DNA from: Taklimakanibacter sp050246735
GTDB lineage: Bacteria; Pseudomonadota; Alphaproteobacteria; Rhizobiales; Aestuariivirgaceae
Reading direction: 5' to 3'
Assembly (NCBI GenBank): GCA_050246735.1
Contig: JBFWVM010000016.1
Location: 1-64,000 of the forward strand
Length of the DNA stretch: 64,000 bases
Position 1 is the first letter of the stretch; each line of letters starts with the position of its first letter. Shown in pieces: positions 7,443-14,442 of this stretch. The translations under genes were made by a program, and so were the position numbers. Under the pieces are notes generated by a model. That model was given only the letters and a program-made list of their open reading frames with translations. It ran no database searches and had not been told where the DNA came from.

Positions 7443-8942
7443 ATGAGCAAGACGATCGGACATTTCATCGGCGGCAAGCGGGTCGAAGGCAAATCGGGCC
7501 GCTTCGGCGACGTGTTCAATCCCAATACCGGCGAGGTGCAAGCGAAAGTGGCGCTCGCCTCGGCCGCCGAGGTGCATGAGGCCGTGCTCAACGCGAAAGC
7601 GGCGCAGCCGGCCTGGGCTGCGAAGAACCCCCAGGTGCGCGCCCGCGTGATGATGAAGTTCATCGAGATCGCCAACCAGCACCGAGAGGAGATAGCGTTG
7701 CTCATCTCGATGGAGCACGGCAAGACCATTCCCGACTCGCTGGGCGACCTGCAGCGCGGCCTCGAAGTGGTGGAATTCTGCGCCGGAATCCCGCATCTCC
7801 TCAAGGGCGAGTTCACCGAGGGGGCAGGTCCCGGCATCGACATGTATTCCATGCGCCAGCCTCTCGGCGTCGCCGCCGGCATCACGCCGTTCAATTTCCC
7901 GGCGATGATTCCGCTGTGGAAGGCCGCACCGGCGATAGCCTGCGGCAACGCCTTCATCCTCAAGCCGTCGGAGCGCGACCCGTCCTGCCCGATGCGGCTC
8001 GCCGAGCTCTTCGTCGAGGCGGGCCTGCCGCCGGGGATCCTCAATGTCGTCAACGGCGACAAGCAAGCGGTCGATGCGGTGCTCGACGATCCCGGCATCG
8101 CGGCGGTCGGCTTCGTCGGCTCGACGCCGATCGCGGCCTATGTCTATGGACGCGGCACCGCGCATGGCAAGCGCGTGCAGTGCTTCGGCGGCGCCAAGAA
8201 CCATATGATCGTGATGCCGGACGCCGACATGGACAAGGCGGTCGACGCGCTGATCGGCGCAGGCTACGGTTCGGCCGGCGAGCGCTGCATGGCGATCTCG
8301 GTCGCCGTGCCGGTCGGCGAAGCCACCGCCGATGCGCTGGTCGACAGGCTCGTACCGCGGGTCGAGAAGCTGAAAATCGGCCCGTCGACGGATCGCGAGG
8401 CCGATTACGGTCCCCTCGTCACCAGGGCCCATCTCGACAAGGTGAAGTCCTATATCGATCTCGGTGTCGAGGAAGGAGCCAGGCTCAAGGTCGACGGCCG
8501 CGGCTTCCGGATGCAGGGCTATGAGGACGGCTTTTTCCTCGGCGGCTCGCTCTTCGACAATGTCACCAGGGACATGCGCATCTACAAGGAGGAGATCTTC
8601 GGCCCGGTGCTCTCGGTGGTGCGCGCCACGTCCTATGAGGAGGGACTGGCGCTCGCCAACGATCATGAATATGGCAATGGCGTCGCGATCTACACCCGCG
8701 ACGGCGATGCGGCGCGCGATTTCGCCTCGCGCGTCGAGGTCGGCATGATCGGCATCAACGTGCCGATCCCGGTGCCGCTCGCCTATCACACCTTCGGCGG
8801 CTGGAAGCGCTCGGCCTTCGGCGATCTCAACCAGCACGGGCCCGATTCAGTGCGCTTCTACACCCGCACCAAGACGGTGACGTCGCGCTGGCCTTCCGGC
8901 ATCAAGGAAGGCGCGCAGTTCTCCATCCCGACGATGCGCTGA
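7443..8942 (+). CDS. mmsA: Methylmalonate/malonate semialdehyde dehydrogenase (CoA-acylating)
   Basis: A 499-residue aldehyde dehydrogenase-fold enzyme with the family's N-terminus (IGHFIGGKRVEGKSGRFGDVFNPNTGEV), the cofactor-region motif TPFNFPAMIPLW, and the catalytic Cys282 in GSAGERCMAIS, which is the MmsA/IolA form of the motif. It converts methylmalonate semialdehyde (valine breakdown) to propionyl-CoA and malonate semialdehyde (inositol breakdown) to acetyl-CoA, using NAD and CoA, in the cytosol. GGAGG lies 5 bases before the ATG. The iol genes at 55-61 kb need this last step and have no iolA of their own, so this gene may serve them. A small gene follows after two bases. Confidence 0.95.
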   Translation: MSKTIGHFIGGKRVEGKSGRFGDVFNPNTGEVQAKVALASAAEVHEAVLNAKAAQPAWAAKNPQVRARVMMKFIEIANQHREEIALLISMEHGKTIPDSLGDLQRGLEVVEFCAGIPHLLKGEFTEGAGPGIDMYSMRQPLGVAAGITPFNFPAMIPLWKAAPAIACGNAFILKPSERDPSCPMRLAELFVEAGLPPGILNVVNGDKQAVDAVLDDPGIAAVGFVGSTPIAAYVYGRGTAHGKRVQCFGGAKNHMIVMPDADMDKAVDALIGAGYGSAGERCMAISVAVPVGEATADALVDRLVPRVEKLKIGPSTDREADYGPLVTRAHLDKVKSYIDLGVEEGARLKVDGRGFRMQGYEDGFFLGGSLFDNVTRDMRIYKEEIFGPVLSVVRATSYEEGLALANDHEYGNGVAIYTRDGDAARDFASRVEVGMIGINVPIPVPLAYHTFGGWKRSAFGDLNQHGPDSVRFYTRTKTVTSRWPSGIKEGAQFSIPTMR

Positions 8943-8944
8943 GC

Positions 8945-9259
8945 ATGAAAGAGCTCGCGACGGCCCTTGCCGCGGCGCAGGTGCTGGCCTTCCGGCTGCC
9001 GATGCTGTGGGCGATGACGCTGTCGCCGACGCCCGCCCGCCGGGCCGAGGCGGTGAAGATGATCGTCGAAAAGCAGGCGGCGGCGGCGGAAGGCATCAAT
9101 GCCGCGGCGTTTGCCGCTTTCACGCAGTGGATGGAGATGCTCGCCGGGCGGACGTCCGCCGGCACCGCGATGACGCGCCTCGCGGATGCGGCGGCGCGGC
9201 CGGCCCGGCGACGGATAAAGGCGAATGCGCGAAGGCTTCGCCGCCGCAAGCGGCTGTGA
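8945..9259 (+). CDS. Small helical protein downstream of mmsA
   Basis: A 104-residue frame starting two bases after the mmsA stop. Residues 1-60 are Ala-rich and amphipathic (MKELATALAAAQVLAFRLPM, EAVKMIVEKQAAAAEGINAA), like short phasin-type or helical-bundle proteins; the last 25 residues are strongly basic (RPARRRIKANARRLRRRKRL). The pattern resembles small phasin-like proteins of Rhizobiales that coat storage granules, but I cannot confirm it. Tight spacing to mmsA indicates one transcript. It is followed by an inverted repeat at 9294-9324. Confidence 0.5.
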   Translation: MKELATALAAAQVLAFRLPMLWAMTLSPTPARRAEAVKMIVEKQAAAAEGINAAAFAAFTQWMEMLAGRTSAGTAMTRLADAAARPARRRIKANARRLRRRKRL

Positions 9260-9293
9260 CCGTTCCCGGCGGCGCGTTTCGCCCATCATGAAG

Positions 9294-9324
9294 CGTGACG
9301 GGGATCAAGTCGAACCCCGTCACG
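9294..9324. terminator. 10-bp inverted repeat between convergent genes
   Basis: CGTGACGGGG (9294-9303) and CCCCGTCACG (9315-9324) form a perfect 10-bp stem with an 11-base loop. It lies 34 bases after the forward small gene and overlaps the last codons of the reverse cupredoxin gene, a place where a two-way transcription stop is expected. Neither side has a T-run, so intrinsic termination is uncertain. Confidence 0.45.
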
Positions 9325-9655
9325 GCGCGACCTCGATCCGGCCCTTCATATTGGGATGGAAGCGGCAGTAGTAATCGACGGTTCCCGCCTTCTCCATCAC
9401 CATGCTGCCCGATGTCTTCGGCGGCAGCATGACCTCGAAGCCGCCCTTGACCGTGGCCGTGTGCGCGAAGGCATCATTGTTGATCCATTCGATGGTGTCG
9501 CCGGCCTTCGCCTGGATCTCGGCCGGCGAGAAGGCCATCCTGTCGATCGTGACGCGGAGCGTTTCCGCCGCGGCCGCGCCGGCGCCGACAGGCAGCGCCA
9601 GCACGGCCGCCATCAGAGCATGGCGTCGGTTGAGCATGAAATTTCTCTTGCGCAT
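9320..9655 (-). CDS. Periplasmic cupredoxin (type 1 copper protein)
   Basis: A 111-residue protein with a signal peptide of about 30 residues (RRHALMAAVLALPVGAGAAAA), then a single plastocyanin/azurin-like domain. All four type 1 copper ligands are visible: His65 (AFAHTA) and Cys97, His100 and Met103 in YYCRFHPNM. Such proteins carry single electrons in the periplasm or bind copper. GGAGA precedes the ATG. It lies 39 bases after the DUF4142 gene on the same strand with no promoter seen in the gap, so it is probably part of the ECF-sigma-controlled transcript. Redox partner unknown. Confidence 0.85.
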   Translation of the reverse strand: MRKRNFMLNRRHALMAAVLALPVGAGAAAAETLRVTIDRMAFSPAEIQAKAGDTIEWINNDAFAHTATVKGGFEVMLPPKTSGSMVMEKAGTVDYYCRFHPNMKGRIEVAP

Positions 9656-9694
9656 CGGATTCTCCGAAAACCGGCTCCACTTCTCGTCCGGTGC

Positions 9695-10219
9695 TTACTT
9701 GAGCTCGCTCGCGACGTGCTCGGCATGCTGCTGGTGGCCCTGGAAGATCTTCAGGCCGGTTTCGAGCAGGCTCTTGAGCTCGCCATTGTCGGCTGAGGGA
9801 ATGAGCAGCGTCTCGAGCGCCTCGTTCACCTGCTTGTGATAGGCTACCTCATTCTCGACATAGGCCTTGTCGAAGGCGGCGCCCTCGAGATGGGAAAGTT
9901 TCTCGCGCGTGTCGTCCGCAGCATTCGTCAGCGCCCGGCTGGTGGCATTGTCCTCGGGCTCGACCTTGAGCTTCTTCACCAGCGCCAGGGCCTGCTTGTT
10001 GACCTCCTCGTGGTCGCGCACCATGTCCCTGGCGAAACCTACGACCTCCTCGTTCCTGGATTTGGCGATGGCCTGCTTCGCCGCCTCGATGTCGATCACG
10101 CCGGCGGTATAGGCGATATGGGCGATCTGGGGATCGCTCGGCTTGTCGGCGGCTTCGGCCATGGGGGCCGCGCCGATGAGGCACAGGGCGGCGAGTGCCG
10201 CGATCGCTCGAACATGCAT
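9695..10219 (-). CDS. DUF4142 family periplasmic protein
   Basis: A 174-residue protein: signal peptide MHVRAIAALAALCLIGAAPM followed by a helical DUF4142 domain (AYTAGVIDIEAAKQAIAKS, EEVVGFARDMVRDHEEVNKQ, LKIFQGHQQHAEHVA). The repeated His/Glu-rich helices look like a ferritin-like four-helix bundle. Start chosen at ATG 10219 because AAGGAG lies just upstream; a longer form beginning at 10234 would remove the ribosome site. DUF4142 genes recur beside stress genes in rhizobia, but the molecular role is not established. A promoter matching those of the neighbouring sigma factor and folE lies 43 bases upstream. Confidence 0.85.
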   Translation of the reverse strand: MHVRAIAALAALCLIGAAPMAEAADKPSDPQIAHIAYTAGVIDIEAAKQAIAKSRNEEVVGFARDMVRDHEEVNKQALALVKKLKVEPEDNATSRALTNAADDTREKLSHLEGAAFDKAYVENEVAYHKQVNEALETLLIPSADNGELKSLLETGLKIFQGHQQHAEHVASELK

Positions 10220-10262
10220 GATTGTCTCCTTCATCCTGATTGTCGTCGATGTCCCGACAAGG

Positions 10263-10291
10263 ATTGGATGCCGGAGCCGGCGAAACGTTCC
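10263..10291 (-). promoter_or_regulatory. Candidate ECF-sigma promoter of the DUF4142-cupredoxin unit
   Basis: On the reverse strand GGAAC (10291-10287), 15 bases, then GCATCCAAT (10271-10263). The same two boxes with the same 15-base spacing occur in front of the sigma factor gene (10995-11023) and folE (11683-11711). GGAAC is the usual -35 of many ECF sigma factors. Confidence 0.7.
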
Positions 10292-10298
10292 CGATCCC

Positions 10299-10979
10299 TT
10301 ACCCGGGAAGGCCGAGCCGGCGCATCACCGCGGCGGTCAGCCGCTCGCAGCGCCGGCCGGCGAAGGGAAAGGCGTCGAGCATGATGGGGCCGATCCGCGC
10401 GTCGATCTGCTTGCGCACGAGATCGCGCGCGCGATGCAGCCTCGTCTTCACCGTCTGCGGCTTGAGACGCAGGAGGCTGGCCGTCTCCTCGGTGCTCAGC
10501 CCCTCGATCACGCGGGCCACGAACACGGTGCGATAGGCATCGGGAAGCGCATCGGTCGCCTGCTCGACGAGGCTCAGGATCTGTCTCTGTGCCATGGCGC
10601 GTTCCGGATCGTCGCCGCTCGTCGCGAGCGGAAAGGGAATGATATGCGCATCGCCGAGCGGCTCGGCGGCGATGACCGCGGCGGCGCGGCGTTTCCGGCG
10701 CAAGCGGCCGAGCGCCTCGTTGATGGCGATGCGGGACAGCCAGGTCGCCAGCGACGCTTCGCCGCGAAAAGAGGCGAGATGAGCAAAGGCGGTCACATAG
10801 GTTTCCTGGACGACGTCCTCCGCCTCGCTGTCATTGCGCACGATGCTGCGGGCGAGGCGATAGAGCTTCTGATTGTGCCGGCGAATAATGGCGCGAAAGG
10901 CGTCGGTATCGCGGGTCTGGGCCCGCAAGGCCAGCTCCAGATCGCTGTTTGGGGGGCTGTCCGGTTGCAGCTGCGGCAT
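10299..10979 (-). CDS. ECF-type RNA polymerase sigma factor
   Basis: A 226-residue sigma-70-family protein: region 2 at about residues 27-95 (AEDVVQETYVTAFAHLASFR, WLSRIAINEALGRLRRK) and region 4 at about 130-190 (LPDAYRTVFVARVIEGLSTE, TVKTRLHRARDLVRK). A 35-residue C-terminal tail follows (PIMLDAFPFAGRRCERLTAA) that many ECF factors lack. Start is ATG 10979, preceded by AAGGAGA; the open frame extends much further upstream across folE, but that part is not coding. A matching promoter 16 bases upstream suggests autoregulation. No anti-sigma gene is recognisable next to it, so the way it is switched on is open. Confidence 0.9.
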   Translation of the reverse strand: MPQLQPDSPPNSDLELALRAQTRDTDAFRAIIRRHNQKLYRLARSIVRNDSEAEDVVQETYVTAFAHLASFRGEASLATWLSRIAINEALGRLRRKRRAAAVIAAEPLGDAHIIPFPLATSGDDPERAMAQRQILSLVEQATDALPDAYRTVFVARVIEGLSTEETASLLRLKPQTVKTRLHRARDLVRKQIDARIGPIMLDAFPFAGRRCERLTAAVMRRLGLPG

Positions 10980-10994
10980 GACGTTCTCCTTACC

Positions 10995-11023
10995 ATTGGA
11001 TGCCGGTCCATGGAAAAGGTTCC
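10995..11023 (-). promoter_or_regulatory. Candidate autoregulatory ECF promoter of the sigma factor gene
   Basis: Reverse strand GGAAC (11023-11019), 15 bases, GCATCCAAT (11003-10995), then AAGGAGA and the ATG at 10979. Identical boxes and spacing to the site at 10263-10291. Confidence 0.7.
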
Positions 11024-11032
11024 CCGGCATCG

Positions 11033-11656
11033 TCATTTGCCGATGGACGACAGGAACTCGCCTCTGAGGGCGGCATCCTGCCGGAAGGCGCCCAGCAGGC
11101 AGCGCGTCACCATGCGGCTGCCATGGGCGCGGACGCCGCGCGAGGTCATGCAGCCGTGCTCGGCCACCAGCAGCACGGCGACGCCGCGGGGGGCGAGGGC
11201 GCGTTCGATGGCCGAGGCGATGTCGGTCGTCAGGCGCTCCTGGATCTGCAGGCGGCGGGCGCAGGCATCGACCAGGCGGGCGAGCTTCGAAATGCCGACC
11301 ACACGATCTCCCGGGAGATAGGCGACATGCGCCTTGCCGGCGATCGCCGCCATGTGGTGCTCGCAGACGGAGTGAAACGGTATGTGGTGCAATTCGACCA
11401 TCTGGTCGTAATGTCCGGTCTCGTCGAATGTGCGTGTCAGCAGGCTGGCGGGATCGCGGGCATAGCCGCTGAACCATTCGTCATAGGCGCGTACGACGCG
11501 CTCCGGCGTGTCGCTCAAGCCCGGACGCGCCGGATCGTCACCGGCCCAGCGGATGAGCGTCCTGACAGCCGCCTCGGCCTCGGCGCGCGTAGGCCGACCG
11601 CGATCGGCAAAGGCGCTTTCTTCCGGCCGGACCAAGGCGTTGACGAGCATATCCAT
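11033..11656 (-). CDS. folE: GTP cyclohydrolase I
   Basis: Catalyses GTP to 7,8-dihydroneopterin triphosphate, the entry to folate or tetrahydrobiopterin. The 207-residue product shows the family core: SDTPERVVRAYDEWFSGY, zinc ligands Cys98 and His101 in HSVCEHHM, KLARLVDACARRLQIQERLT, and Cys169 in EHGCMTSRG, the third zinc ligand. Start chosen at ATG 11656, where GGAGAAG has good spacing; ATG 11668 is possible but would leave almost no leader after the promoter at 11683-11711. It stands alone in the ECF-linked group, not with other folate genes, which suggests a stress-inducible copy. Confidence 0.92.
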   Translation of the reverse strand: MDMLVNALVRPEESAFADRGRPTRAEAEAAVRTLIRWAGDDPARPGLSDTPERVVRAYDEWFSGYARDPASLLTRTFDETGHYDQMVELHHIPFHSVCEHHMAAIAGKAHVAYLPGDRVVGISKLARLVDACARRLQIQERLTTDIASAIERALAPRGVAVLLVAEHGCMTSRGVRAHGSRMVTRCLLGAFRQDAALRGEFLSSIGK

Positions 11657-11682
11657 CGGCTTCTCCATCGTGAAACACAGGG

Positions 11683-11711
11683 ATTGGATGCCGTTCGGCG
11701 AATTAGGTTAC
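11683..11711 (-). promoter_or_regulatory. Candidate ECF-sigma promoter of folE
   Basis: Reverse strand GTAAC (11711-11707), 15 bases, GCATCCAAT (11691-11683). One base differs from the -35 of the two sibling sites; the -10 box and spacing are identical. Confidence 0.65.
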
Positions 11712-11846
11712 ATGACCGAGACCAGGCCGCCCCGCCGCGTGGCCCGGGGGAACAGCCGCCGGATTGAGGAACCATCGCAGACCGCTACGCATTAGCAGTC
11801 AAGTTCAGTTGCCTGCCTCTTTTTCACGACAGGCAAGGAGAGTTGG

Positions 11847-12155
11847 ATGCGTAAGATGACCGGGCTCGCGTGCGCCCTTGCAATAGGCACGCTTCATTCC
11901 GGCACCGTGGCCGCCGCACAGGCACAGGAACAATGCGGACCGCGCGATCAGGTGGTCAAGGTTCTGAATGCCAAATATCAGGAGAGCCAGCGTGCCCTGG
12001 GCCTCATCAATGACAAGGCGATGATGGAAGTCTATATCTCGGCGCGCGGCACATGGACCATGGTGGTCACCAACGAGGCCGGCATGACATGCGTGCTTGC
12101 CGCCGGAGAGGCCTGGGACGAGATGCCGGCGAAGCAGCTGGGTCCGGCGAGCTGA
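11847..12155 (+). CDS. Small secreted protein, conserved-looking, function unknown
   Basis: A 102-residue protein with a signal peptide (MTGLACALAIGTLHSGTVAAA, cleavage near residue 26) and a short mature domain starting at a Cys (EQCGPRDQVVKVLNAKYQES) with a second Cys near the end (GMTCVLAAGEAW), which could form a disulfide in the periplasm. AAGGAG lies 7 bases before the ATG. It is divergent from folE and 41 bases upstream of zapE. A 7-bp hairpin (11809-11815 with 11830-11836) touches the ribosome site. I do not recognise a function. Confidence 0.7.
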   Translation: MRKMTGLACALAIGTLHSGTVAAAQAQEQCGPRDQVVKVLNAKYQESQRALGLINDKAMMEVYISARGTWTMVVTNEAGMTCVLAAGEAWDEMPAKQLGPAS

Positions 12156-12196
12156 CCGCCAGTTGCGTGCGGGCACGCGGCACGTCATAAGGCCGC

Positions 12197-13291
12197 ATGG
12201 GGCTCTGGGCGGATTATCAGGACAGGATCGGGAGCGGAGCGATCAAGCCGGACACGGCGCAGGCGGCTGTCGCGCGCAAGCTCGACGGGCTGGCCGACGC
12301 GCTCCGGGATTATGATCCGACGCCCTCCGGGTTCCTCGCCCGTCTGATCAAGCCGAAGAACGGGCCGGCCCCGAGAGGCATCTATATCCAGGGAGACGTC
12401 GGACGCGGCAAGACCATGCTCATGGATATGTTCTGCGCCGCGGCTACGATCACAGCCAAGCGGCGCGTGCATTTCCATGCGTTCATGCAGGATATCCATG
12501 CGCGCCTGCATCGGGCGCGCCGTCATTCCAAGGATCCGCTGAAAGAGGTGGCGCAGGCGGTCGCAGCGGAAGCGGTCCTCCTCTGCCTCGATGAGATGCA
12601 GATCGCCGATATCGCCGATGCGATGATCGTCGGACGCCTGTTCGAGATCCTTCTCGCGCAAGGCACCGTGGTGGTGACGACCTCCAATAGCAAGCCTGCG
12701 GATCTCTACGAGGACGGCCTCAACCGCCAGCTCTTCCTGCCCTTCGTCCGGCTCCTCGAGGAAAGGCTCGAGGTGGTGACGCTCGACAGCCCGACCGACT
12801 ACCGGCTGGGACGGGTGAAGGGACATGAGACCTTCATCCATCCGCTGGGTCGCGAGGCCGACCGCAAGCTGCAGCAACTGTGGGAAAGACTGACGGACAC
12901 GGAGAAAGGCGAGCCGAGAAAGCTCGACGTGCTCGGCCGGCAGCTCGCCGTCCCGCAAGCGGCACGCGGGGCCGCCCGCTTCGCCTTCGCCGATCTCTGC
13001 GAGGCGCCCCTGGGCCCTCCCGACTACCTCGCCATCGCAAGCGTCTTCGGAACGGTCTTCATCGAGCATATTCCGATCCTGACCCCACGCCATCGCAATC
13101 CATCCAAGCGTTTCATCCTGCTGATCGACACGCTCTATGATGCGCATACGAGGCTCGTGGTCTCGGCCGCGGCACCCCCCGAGGCCCTCTATGAGCGGGG
13201 GCACCATGTCCAGGAATTCGCCCGGACGGTTTCCCGCCTCAAGGAGATGCAATCGGCCTCCTGGTGGGGTGCAAAAATCGTCGAAACTTGA
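12197..13291 (+). CDS. zapE: Cell division ATPase ZapE (AFG1-like)
   Basis: A 364-residue AAA-type P-loop ATPase of the AFG1/ZapE family. Walker A is GDVGRGKT (residues 66-73), Walker B VLLCLDEMQIAD near 131-142, followed by the family segment VVTTSNSKPADLYEDGLNRQLFLPF (shown here in part: VVTTSNSKPADLYEDG). ZapE acts at the membrane near the division ring in proteobacteria; AFG1 relatives assist mitochondrial protein quality control. It lies immediately upstream of mdh on the same strand, an arrangement common in Rhizobiales. Length agrees with the family. Confidence 0.92.
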   Translation: MGLWADYQDRIGSGAIKPDTAQAAVARKLDGLADALRDYDPTPSGFLARLIKPKNGPAPRGIYIQGDVGRGKTMLMDMFCAAATITAKRRVHFHAFMQDIHARLHRARRHSKDPLKEVAQAVAAEAVLLCLDEMQIADIADAMIVGRLFEILLAQGTVVVTTSNSKPADLYEDGLNRQLFLPFVRLLEERLEVVTLDSPTDYRLGRVKGHETFIHPLGREADRKLQQLWERLTDTEKGEPRKLDVLGRQLAVPQAARGAARFAFADLCEAPLGPPDYLAIASVFGTVFIEHIPILTPRHRNPSKRFILLIDTLYDAHTRLVVSAAAPPEALYERGHHVQEFARTVSRLKEMQSASWWGAKIVET

Positions 13292-13420
13292 CGTTTTGGT
13301 CAGGAATCAAGTCTTGAAGCCGTCATTGCGCCGGAGTACAGCTTGCGTCGCTTTTGAACTGCGAAACGGGCGCGCGCGATCTCTGGACCGCGTTGACCTG
13401 CGCGTCACAGGAAAATCGAA

Positions 13421-14383
13421 ATGGCACGAAATAAAATTGCGCTGATCGGCGGTGGCATGATCGGCGGGACTCTCGCGCATCTGGCCGCGCTGAAAGAGCT
13501 GGGCGACGTTACGGTCTTCGACATCGCCGAAGGCCTGCCGCAGGGCAAATCGCTCGATATCGCGCAAGCCGGGCCGGTCGAAGGTTTCGATGCCAAGCTC
13601 GCCGGCACCAATAAATATGAAGCGATCGAAGGGGCGGATGTGGTGATCGTGACCGCCGGCGTGCCGCGCAAGCCGGGCATGAGCCGCGACGACCTGCTCG
13701 AGATCAATCTCAAGGTCATGGCGCAGGTTGGCGCCGGTATCGCCAAATATGCGCCCAGGGCCTTCGTCATCTGCATCACCAACCCGCTCGACGTGATGGT
13801 GTGGGCCTTGCAGAAATATTCCAATCTCCCGGCCAACAGGGTGATCGGCATGGCGGGCGTGCTCGACTCGGCGCGCTTGCGGCATTTCCTCGCCGAGGAG
13901 TTCAACGTGTCGGTCGAGGACGTGACCGCCTTCGTGCTCGGCGGCCATGGCGACTCGATGGTGCCGCTGACGCGCTATTCCACGGTGGCCGGCATCCCGG
14001 TGCCGGATCTCGTGCAGATGAAATGGACCACGCAGCAGCGCATCGACCAGATCGTGCAGCGTACCCGCGACGGTGGCGCGGAGATCGTCGGCCTGCTCAA
14101 GACGGGCTCGGCCTATTACGCGCCGGCCACCGCGGCGATCGCCATGGCCGAATCCTATCTCAAGGACAAGAAGCGCGTGCTGCCCTGCGCCGCCCAGCTC
14201 GGCGGGCAGTATGGCGTCGACAGTCTCTATGTCGGCGTGCCGGTGGTGATCGGCTCGCAAGGGGTCGAGCGCATCGTCGAGATCAAGCTCGATTCGGACG
14301 AGAAGGCGGCATTCAAGAAATCGGTCGACGCTGTAAAGGGCCTCATGGACGCGGCGAGGAAGATCGCTCCCGATCTCGCATGA
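13421..14383 (+). CDS. mdh: Malate dehydrogenase
   Basis: Oxidises malate to oxaloacetate with NAD in the TCA cycle. The 320-residue protein belongs to the LDH-like MDH group of alphaproteobacteria: nucleotide loop IALIGGGMIGGTLAH at residues 6-20, substrate Arg region VPRKPGMSRDDLL, and catalytic His176 in VLGGHGDSMVPL. First gene of the mdh-sucCDAB-lpd run. The 129 bases upstream hold no gene and probably the promoter. Confidence 0.97.
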   Translation: MARNKIALIGGGMIGGTLAHLAALKELGDVTVFDIAEGLPQGKSLDIAQAGPVEGFDAKLAGTNKYEAIEGADVVIVTAGVPRKPGMSRDDLLEINLKVMAQVGAGIAKYAPRAFVICITNPLDVMVWALQKYSNLPANRVIGMAGVLDSARLRHFLAEEFNVSVEDVTAFVLGGHGDSMVPLTRYSTVAGIPVPDLVQMKWTTQQRIDQIVQRTRDGGAEIVGLLKTGSAYYAPATAAIAMAESYLKDKKRVLPCAAQLGGQYGVDSLYVGVPVVIGSQGVERIVEIKLDSDEKAAFKKSVDAVKGLMDAARKIAPDLA

Positions 14384-14400
14384 CATCGGGGATTTTCATG

Positions 14401-14426
14401 GGATCCGGCCTTCCGCCGGGATGACG
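14401..14426. repeat. REP-like short palindromic element between mdh and sucC
   Basis: The segment contains CCGGC (14405-14409), CTTCC, GCCGG (14415-14419), followed by GATGACG. Read on the reverse strand it begins CGTCATCCCGGCGGAAGG, a motif shared with the element at 50621-50654, and resembling the short palindromic repeats scattered between genes in many alphaproteobacteria. Confidence 0.45.
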
Positions 14427-14442
14427 ACAAGGGGCAGACGTC

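Noticed and set aside
7404..8837. Reverse open frame opposite mmsA
   Set aside because: Antisense shadow; no domain and no start signals.
10980..11477. N-terminal extension of the sigma factor frame across folE
   Set aside because: Arg/Pro-rich text without motif, overlaps folE on the same strand; the ribosome site and promoter both fit ATG 10979.
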